NCBI RefSeq assembly: GCF_029962835.1
Contig: NC_080585.1
Span: 56,035,443-56,099,442, forward strand
Direction of reading: 5' to 3'
DNA from: Magnolia sinica
Lineage: Eukaryota > Streptophyta > Magnoliopsida > Magnoliales > Magnoliaceae
DNA: 64,000 nucleotides
Below, one piece after another: positions 58,201-64,000 of the stretch (the stretch's first letter is position 1; the number at the start of each line of letters is the position of its first letter). The translations under genes were made by a program, and so were the position numbers. Under the pieces are notes generated by a model. The model worked only from the letters and a program-made list of their open reading frames with translations, was not told the origin of the DNA and made no database searches.

Positions 58201-58617
58201 TTCTAAAGATATTCACGTTTCTCACACACTTCGTTTCGGGCTACAGTTGTGCGTTTCTGGATACTATCTAGACTTGATTTTCGAGATAGTTGTCAAGCCT
58301 GGTAAGGCAGTCATATTCATATAGTCTCACGGTAATCGGACTTTCGACGCGCGGTCCAGGTCCGATAACGAGTTTCGTGATGCTCCTAAGAGTAACTGGG
58401 TTTTGAGATGGATTCTAATCTTTAAGTAATGTAGCATTAGCGATTCTGGTAGTTTTGGGTCTTGTAGTTCACATTTAAAGTGGTTAGAGCTAATTTCATA
58501 GATAATCTAGTTTAACACTTAGTTAATTCTTGTCTAATTTCTAAAGGATTTGGTCCTCAGTGATTTCTGCCTGAGGTGGTACTCAGGTCTTTGTACGGAT
58601 TTTTTTGAGACGTTACA
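55299..58617 (-). repeat. 3' LTR of the Tekay-type element
   Basis: 3319 bp. On the minus strand it starts TGTAACGTCTCAAAAAAATCC (at 58617) and ends CAGGGCGTTACA (at 55299), matching the ends of the solo LTR. It contains a ~168 bp tandem repeat (ATCCACGACGGATAATCATG at 57111 and 57279, with a third partial unit) and the GACGAGCC-type sub-repeats (56160-56440). Open frames in the LTR follow these repeats and are not genes. Confidence 0.92.
57014..57350 (-). repeat. ~168 bp tandem repeat inside the LTR
   Basis: Two full units plus part of a third share GGGGCAAATCCTTTCACC and ACAACAATCATATATCCACG. It makes this LTR longer than the solo LTR and explains part of the 315 bp length difference. Confidence 0.8.
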
Positions 58618-58632
58618 ATCTACCCCCCTTAA
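58618..58632 (-). promoter_or_regulatory. Polypurine tract of the Tekay-type element
   Basis: On the minus strand CTTAAGGGGGGTAGAT directly precedes the LTR start, the expected plus-strand primer. Confidence 0.85.
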
Positions 58633-58639
58633 GAAAAAA

Positions 58640-59045
58640 ATTTCATCCTCGAAATTAGTACCTTTTCGTACTCCTCGAGAATCTGAGGGTAGTTCTCACG
58701 GATCTCACTTCTGTCTCCCAAGTTGCCTCTTCCTTAGTGTGATGCGTCCATAACACCTTCACCATGGGATAACCTTACTACGTAACACCTGCTCCTTCCT
58801 GTCTAGGATACGCGTCAGCCACAGTACATAAGTAGCATCCTCACTGAACTGTACCTGATGATGTGGGAAGGATCAAGAACGTAAATCTTCAGCATAAATA
58901 TATAAAATACGTTGTGCACGCTCGCGAGTGGTGTGGACAAAGCAAGGCGGTATGCGACCACACCCACTCGGTCTAGTATCTGGAATGGACCAATAAATCT
59001 CGACGTGAGTTTCCCCTTCTTACCAAGCCGAAGGACTCCCTTCAT
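58640..59045 (-). pseudogene. Integrase C-terminus and chromodomain
   Basis: The frame 59045-58815 reads KGVLRLGKKGKLTSRFIGPF, RVGVVAYRLALS and SVHNVFYIFMLKIYVLDPSH, the GPF region at the end of gypsy integrase. After a frameshift near 58855 the chromodomain follows: RILDRKEQVLRSKVIP, then in a third frame MVKVLWTHHTKEEATWE. The aromatic residues of VLW and TWE, which form part of the methyl-lysine cage in chromodomains, are retained. The frame then runs into the polypurine tract (a phrase like FEDEIFFLRG). Chromodomains of this group are thought to steer integration to heterochromatin. Confidence 0.88.
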
Positions 59046-59180
59046 GGGGAAAACCCTAAGAAATACACGGTCCCTAACCTCGAACTCTAGTGGTCGCCGT
59101 CTTGTATCGGCGTAACTCTTCTGTCTGCTCTATTCTACAAGAAGTCAATGCCTAATAATGTCGATCTTCTCTGAGGTCGC

Positions 59181-59990
59181 TTATACTAACTCAGGTCCAA
59201 TCAAACTTCTCTCGCCAACTTCCACCCAGCAATGTGGTGCTCTACATGGGCGCCCATACAGTGCTTCGTAGGGAGCCATGCCAATATTCGCCCGAAAGCT
59301 GTTGTTGTAAGGGAACTCGGCATAAGGAAGACAATCATCCCAACTGTCCTTGAAATCAAGCACGTAAGCTCGCAGCATATCTTTCAACACTTGATTCACC
59401 TGTTCCATCTGCCCGTCAGTTTATGGGTGGAACGCGGTACTGAACTTCAACTTCACACCCATTGCTTCCTGGATACAAGTCTAGAAGATAGATGTGAATC
59501 GCGTGTCTTAATCCGACACGATCTCCATAGGCACTCCATGCAGACGTACTATCTCCTTGATGTACAGCCTGGCCAAATCGTCTGCAGAGTTTGTAGCTCT
59601 AATCGGGAGGAAATGAGCCGATTTCATCAATCTGTCCATAATCACCTAAATGGAGTCATGCCCCTTCCTCGTCTTTGGTAACCCTGAAATGAAATCCATA
59701 AAGATGAAGTCCCACTTCCATTCAGCTATAGGCATAGGCTAAAGTAGACTAGGAGGTCAGCGATGCTCGGCTTTGACTTGCTGGCACGTGAGACAACGGG
59801 ATACGAAGTCAGCTGTGTGGGCCTTCATGTTGTCCCACCAGTACAAACGCTTCACATCTCGATACATCTTCGTACTGCCCGGATGCATCTCCATCTTCGA
59901 ATTGTGAGCGGCTTCCAGAACTTCTCTCCTTAAGTCATGGAGACTTAGGACGCACAGGCGGCCACAATATCGTAAACCTCCATCTAAACC
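59181..59990 (-). pseudogene. Integrase zinc and catalytic domains, Tekay-type element
   Basis: Motifs on the minus strand: EAAHNSKMEMHPG and CLTCQQVKAEH (HHCC zinc domain, all ligands visible), EWKWDFIFMDFISGLP (first catalytic D), GVPMEIVSD followed by a stop (second D), DGQMEQVNQVLKDML (catalytic E, usually GQSER), then WDDCLPYAEFPYNNS and YEALYGRPCRAPHCWVEVGE, ending GPELV at 59181. At least five stops interrupt it (for example in the STAFHP-stop-TDGQ and IVSD-stop-DTRF segments), while frame is mostly kept, which suggests point-mutation decay. Confidence 0.93.
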
Positions 59991-60587
59991 AACCCTCCAT
60001 TTGGAGTCATCACTTCGCTCACCAACTCTCTCATCTCGGTCAATCGCTCATCCTCGTTTTGAGTCGCTATGATCCTATCATCCACAAGTGGCTGCACACG
60101 AACATGTGCGATACTCGTAAACGGCTCCTCTACCGTGAGCTTCTGCTCAAAATCTCGCACGAACTCTACCATATTCCACTCCTCAACTATTATCAGAGCC
60201 GCAAATGTTATCGTCTTCTTGTGGCTTAACACGTCTGCACAAGGTTGGCCTTGCCAGGATGGTAGGAGACCTTGAATCCTTCAAGGTTTCCATCCATCGG
60301 CGCTGCCTCATATTCAAGTCTCTCTGGGTGAATATATAGCGAAGGCTCTTGTGGTCGCAAACGAGTTCGAACTCCTCTCTGTAGAGGTAATTTTTCCAGT
60401 GCTTCAATGCAAAGATGATGACAACTAACTCCAAGTCATGCGTAGGGTAATTCTCCTCATGTTTCCTCAACTGTCGCAATGCATAGGTAATCACCCTATC
60501 CTTCTGCATAAGGATGCAACCCAAACCAACACGAGACGTGTCGGTATATATAGTATATTTGACCCCTTGCTCTGGTAATATTAGCAC
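59984..60587 (-). pseudogene. RNase H, Tekay-type element
   Basis: The frame 60587-60183 contains [18 protein letters not shown] (first catalytic D), [20 protein letters not shown] (the usual E), [40 protein letters not shown] (catalytic D). A frameshift near 60270 then moves the rest, including SYHPGKAN, into another frame. The linker to integrase (60232-59984) is also open and contains TEMRELVSEVMTPNGGL. Confidence 0.92.
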
Positions 60588-61400
60588 AGGGGCGGACGTC
60601 AGCTTGTCCTTCAGCTCCTAAAAAGCTACTTCTGCTTTCTCATTCCAGGCAAACTTAAGATCCTTTCGAGTCAGCTGTGATAACGGCCTGGCAATCTTGA
60701 AAAAGTCCCTAATGAATTAACGGTAGTAACCTGCTAGACCAAGAAAGCTCCTCACTTCAGTAACCGAACCGAGCTGCTCCCAGTCCTGAACTGTGGCTAC
60801 CTTAGCAAGGTCCACAACTATCCCTACCTTGGACATCACATATCCCAGGAACTTGACTTCCTCCTTCTAGAAGTTGCACTTCTTGTACTGAGCGAACAAC
60901 TGGTTCTTTCTGAGCGTATCAAAGGCTACTCGCAGATACTCCTCATGATCTTCCCGACACTTGGAGTATATCAGGATGTCATCTATAAACATGATGACGA
61001 ATCGAAATAGATACGGCCGAAACACCCGGTTCATCAAGTCCATGAACACGCTGGGGCATTTGTGAGTCCAAATGACATCACAAGAAACTCATAGTGCCCG
61101 AAGCTGGTTCTGAATGCTGTCTTCTGCACGTCCTCATCCCTGACGTGCAACTGGTGATACCCTGATTGTAAGTCGATCTTCGAGAAATACTATGCCCCCT
61201 TCAACTGATCAAACAGATCATCTATCCTGGGCAAGGGATACTTGTTCTTCACCATTGCTTGGTTCAGCCTGCGATAATCGATACATAGTCGCAGAGATCC
61301 ATCTTTCTTCTTCACAAACAACATGGGTGCTCCCCAAGGAGATACACTCAGCTATATGAAACCTGAATCCAACAGGTCATCAATCTGTCTCCTCAATTTC
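60588..61400 (-). pseudogene. Reverse transcriptase, Tekay-type element
   Basis: Minus-strand motifs: [36 protein letters not shown] followed by a stop, [32 protein letters not shown], then a one-base deletion near 61055 (TNAPA), MNRVFRPYLFRFVIMFIDD with the catalytic FIDD at 60978-60989, ILIYSKCREDHEEYL and a stop after KKCNF at 60867. The catalytic aspartates are retained. Confidence 0.93.
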
Positions 61401-61980
61401 TCCATCTCACATGGAGGCATGCGATACGTAGGCAATGAAATGGGTGTTGACCACGCGCAAGGTCGATAGTAAAATCGATCTCAAACCGAGGATGTAATCC
61501 CGGTATCATCCTGAACACATATACAAAATCCTGGACTACTGGCGTGTTCCCCAACGTCGGCCCATCAACATACTCTAGTAAGGTAGTGTAGCAACTGATG
61601 CAGTAGTACCAACTGACCTGCACTAGGAATGTAAAGGTCTTGCCCTCTGGTCTATAGGCAGTCACCAGTCGAGTATTGTAATCGATCTCTGCCCTCATCT
61701 CGGTGAGCCAATCCATGCCGAGGATCACATCATAATGACATAGAGGGGCAACCATCAAGACGACGAGTATTGTTCTACTACCTAGGTCTATCAAACAACC
61801 CTTACACATCTTGGTGGAGTCTGAGAAGGTCCCCGTGGTGGTAAGAAGTCTCATCCCAATCATAGGACTAGCTTCCAACCCTAGTCGCTTAACTGCTATT
61901 CATGATACTATAGAGATGGTGGACTTGGTATCCACCAATAAGAAAACTGGAGTACCTTCAACATGTGCCATGACTTCGAA
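61393..61980 (-). pseudogene. Retropepsin-type protease, Tekay-type element
   Basis: Reads HVEGTPVFLLVDTKSTISIVS, stop, then LGLEASPMIGMRL and YDVILGMDWLTEMRAEIDY, the usual end of gypsy protease. The active-site triplet, normally D-T/S-G, reads D-T-K (61932-61924), so catalysis would be lost even without the stop. The frame continues to 61393 towards RT through a region with several changed residues. Confidence 0.85.
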
Positions 61981-62165
61981 AGCCATCGGTGCTGTAACTG
62001 CTGTCTCGGATGCCTTAGCTCAAGTGAGTGCACACGAGCCTGTTGCGGACGATTCGGCTGTGGTACCATAGGCCGTTGAGGTGGCCTGAATCGAGGTGCA
62101 GCTGGCCAAAAAGATGAAGGCGCAGGTGCTGACCGTAGAGGTGGAGCTGCAATAGTCTGAGGAAG

Positions 62166-63308
62166 TTAGCGGTTGATTCTCTGAGGAGGTGAGAAGCCGT
62201 TGTCTCTCATCCTGCTGAAACAATATCTTTCCGTGTGGCCCGTCCTCCCATAGTAGTCGCACCGCAAGTCTGCTCGCCTCAGCTGAGTCAGTGATGTCGC
62301 AAGCCTAGAAGGCGAATCCGCACATGGCCTCTTGCCTAAGAACGGCCTAGTCGGAAAATCAGGGCGGGGCTGAGGACCCACGGGTGCACAAGTACGGGAT
62401 AAACTATCCCCGTCCTGCTCAGCTCGTAGAGACATGCTCACCAGCTCAGCATAATTGGGTATACTAGTGCAACATATCTTCGAGCGTAACTCAGGTCGCA
62501 AACCCTTAGAAAATCATCGCATACGCATCGGCTCATCGGCCAATATCAACGGAGCATACCTAGCCAGCTCCGTGAACTTATTCTCATACTCAGCCACGGT
62601 CATCCCTCTCTGTCGGAGGTGAAGAAACTCTCCCTCCTCATTATGGTAGGTGAAAGGGAAATACTTCTCGTTGAAACGCGTTTTAAATGCGTCCCATGTC
62701 CACACGTAACCAGCAGCCACAGTCCTAAGGACGCTGTCCCACCAGAGACTAGCCTCATTCTCAAACATGAAGGTGACCAACTCCACGTGCTTCACCTCAG
62801 TGCAGTGCAGCGGCTTTAGCATCTTAGAGATGCGGTAAAGCCAATACTTGGCTTCCTCAGGTCGGTGAGTACCTGCAAAGGTAGGAGGTCGTAAGAGCTG
62901 GAATCGCTCGAATGCGCTGCTGATACTTGTGTTCCCAGCAAGGTGCACAGGTGGTGCAGGAGTGGTTGCATGCATATTTTGGGCAAAAGCCCCTACTATG
63001 GCGGCTAAAAACTACTGCTGCTGCAGCTGCTATTGCTGCATCAGTAGCATCATCTGCTCCAGCCTATTAGGAGGAGGAGTCGACTGTGGCATGTGAGGCA
63101 TCGAGGTAGATGCACGGTTCTGCTTGCGAACCAGGGGTGTATAAGGTGGCGGCCCAGTAGTGGGGCCAGTGGCCGGCAATGAGTCTGGCATCGTGTCCGC
63201 GTCGGGGCCCAAGTTGGAGTCCGTGCGGCTATCGCTCAGGAGAGGTACCCCTTTAAGCAATCCACAGAATGCTAAACGTGTAGTGTTCCGAGTGGTCCTC
63301 GGAGGCAT
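62166..63308 (-). pseudogene. gag, Tekay-type element
   Basis: The start MPPRTTRNTTR at 63308 is typical of Tekay Gag. A Q-rich stretch with two stops (about 63010-63060) leads to the capsid region (62975-62514): LRPPTFAGTHRPEEAKYWLY, VELVTFMFENEASLWWDS, NEKYFPFTYHNEEGEFLHLR and MTVAEYENKFTELARYAPL. The nucleocapsid follows (62501-62166) with CDYYGRTGHTERYC, a CCHC knuckle whose second cysteine is now Y. A stop or frameshift near 62510 separates capsid and nucleocapsid. Confidence 0.92.
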
Positions 63309-64000
63309 GCTCTATACACAACACAGTGTGCAACATATGTTAGATTTAACATAACAACACCCAATTACTCAAGTGATTTACACATCCCATAACAAAAGAA
63401 CTTCATGCATTTCATTTAACCAAAATTGTCACAATACATAAGATGCCTTATATGGATCATGACAGAAGATGCATGTGAGCTAATCTAAATAACTTTAAAC
63501 GCTAGAACACAAAACCTACTCTACCATACAACTAAACCTCGTATGACCATACATAGAAACAAAAGAAACCAGCAACAAGGTATACTAAAAGACAACTACA
63601 TATATGACTAGTCGTCAGAACCCGACGATGGTGGGGGTGCACCCTTATCCTGCACACAGCACAGGATAGTCCTCGAGGTGCCGTAAGTGTGCGGGGTCCA
63701 GTGTGCGGGGTCCACTTTGGTTCCCCCCCCGATTTGCGTCGTTTGGGCCCCCGACTCCGTTTGAGTCGTTTCAGGTCCCATTTGTGTATTTTCGTGCTTT
63801 TCGGGTTGTTTAGATGTGGAATGGGTAGAGTTTTGGTCTAAACCCATCGGTTGATGGTCTAAAAAAGATTTGGGGTCCCTGCGCATGATCACGGATGCGT
63901 ATGGGCCCAATTTCGACCGTCAGTTTCACCTGGCGGCGAAACTGGGAATCCTATGATCATTTCTACGTTTTCTCACCCCCCTCCTAAGTCAAAGTACGTC
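63309..64000 (-). other. Leader of the Tekay-type element, to the window end
   Basis: About 690 bp upstream of gag on the minus strand. No LTR end or PBS (expected as GCTCTGATACCA on the plus strand) is reached. A 100-codon frame at 63910-63608, rich in T, Q, P and G, has no domain that I recognise. Confidence 0.6.

Larger units (their letters stand above)
55299..64000 (-). mobile_element. Ty3/gypsy chromovirus, Tekay/Del type, minus strand, cut by window end
   Basis: Read on the minus strand the element runs gag (63308-62166), protease, reverse transcriptase, RNase H, integrase, chromodomain, polypurine tract and 3' LTR (58617-55299). The 5' LTR and PBS lie beyond position 64000. The long LTR (3.3 kb), the gag-protease-RT-RH-INT-chromodomain order and the terminal phrase that merges into the polypurine tract place it in the Tekay/Del chromoviruses. 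Every coding domain has stops or frameshifts, so the copy is dead. The solo LTR at 40862-43865 is a relative in the other orientation. Confidence 0.92.

Overview
This window looks like repeat-rich nuclear DNA of a flowering plant. It has plant-type LTR retrotransposons, a LINE, MITE-like elements, long AT-rich spacers, microsatellites and decayed pieces of conserved plant genes with intron borders. I see no intact host gene and no rRNA, tRNA or CRISPR. The lineage cannot be fixed from sequence alone; the frequent short 'transposon desert' phrases about GTGGGCCC-like repeats remind me of magnoliid genomes, but that is only an impression.

Layout. 1-14.4 kb: low-complexity intergenic DNA with short dispersed duplications, a CACTA-like transposon terminus (4393), and three unrelated host-gene fragments on the same strand: a BRCT-domain exon (5003-5107), an organellar DNA polymerase I exon (9208-9300) and a two-exon piece of condensin subunit CAP-D2 (12037-13063). 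A PIF/Harbinger-like MITE follows (13225-13599). 14.4-22.3 kb: a satellite array built from ~36-40 bp subunits, organised into two alternating monomers (~637 and ~674 bp) that form a ~1.31 kb higher-order repeat. 22.3-26.4 kb: a 507 bp tandem duplication and an older, degenerate form of the same satellite.

26410-36919: a complete Ty3/gypsy element of the Tat lineage, with LTRs of 862 and 868 bp and a perfect ACACC target duplication. It carries gag, RT, RNase H, a second archaeal-type RNase H and integrase, all broken by stops and frameshifts. It also has an antisense plant-mobile-domain (PMD) gene between integrase and the 3' LTR. The element splits the old satellite, which resumes at 36925-38720.

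38.7-55.3 kb: a 5'-truncated LINE tail, duplicated intergenic segments, an ~82 bp tandem array interrupted by a 3.0 kb solo LTR (40862-43865, TSD GCTCC), a possible organelle-derived insert (44385-44950), and further duplicated spacers. 55299-64000: a minus-strand Ty3/gypsy chromovirus of the Tekay/Del type. Its 3.3 kb 3' LTR, polypurine tract, chromodomain, integrase, RNase H, RT, protease and gag are all inside the window; its 5' LTR lies beyond the right edge. The solo LTR belongs to the same family in opposite orientation.

The most interesting items are the antisense PMD gene in the Tat element, the nested higher-order satellite, and the cluster of three captured host-gene fragments near a CACTA-like end.
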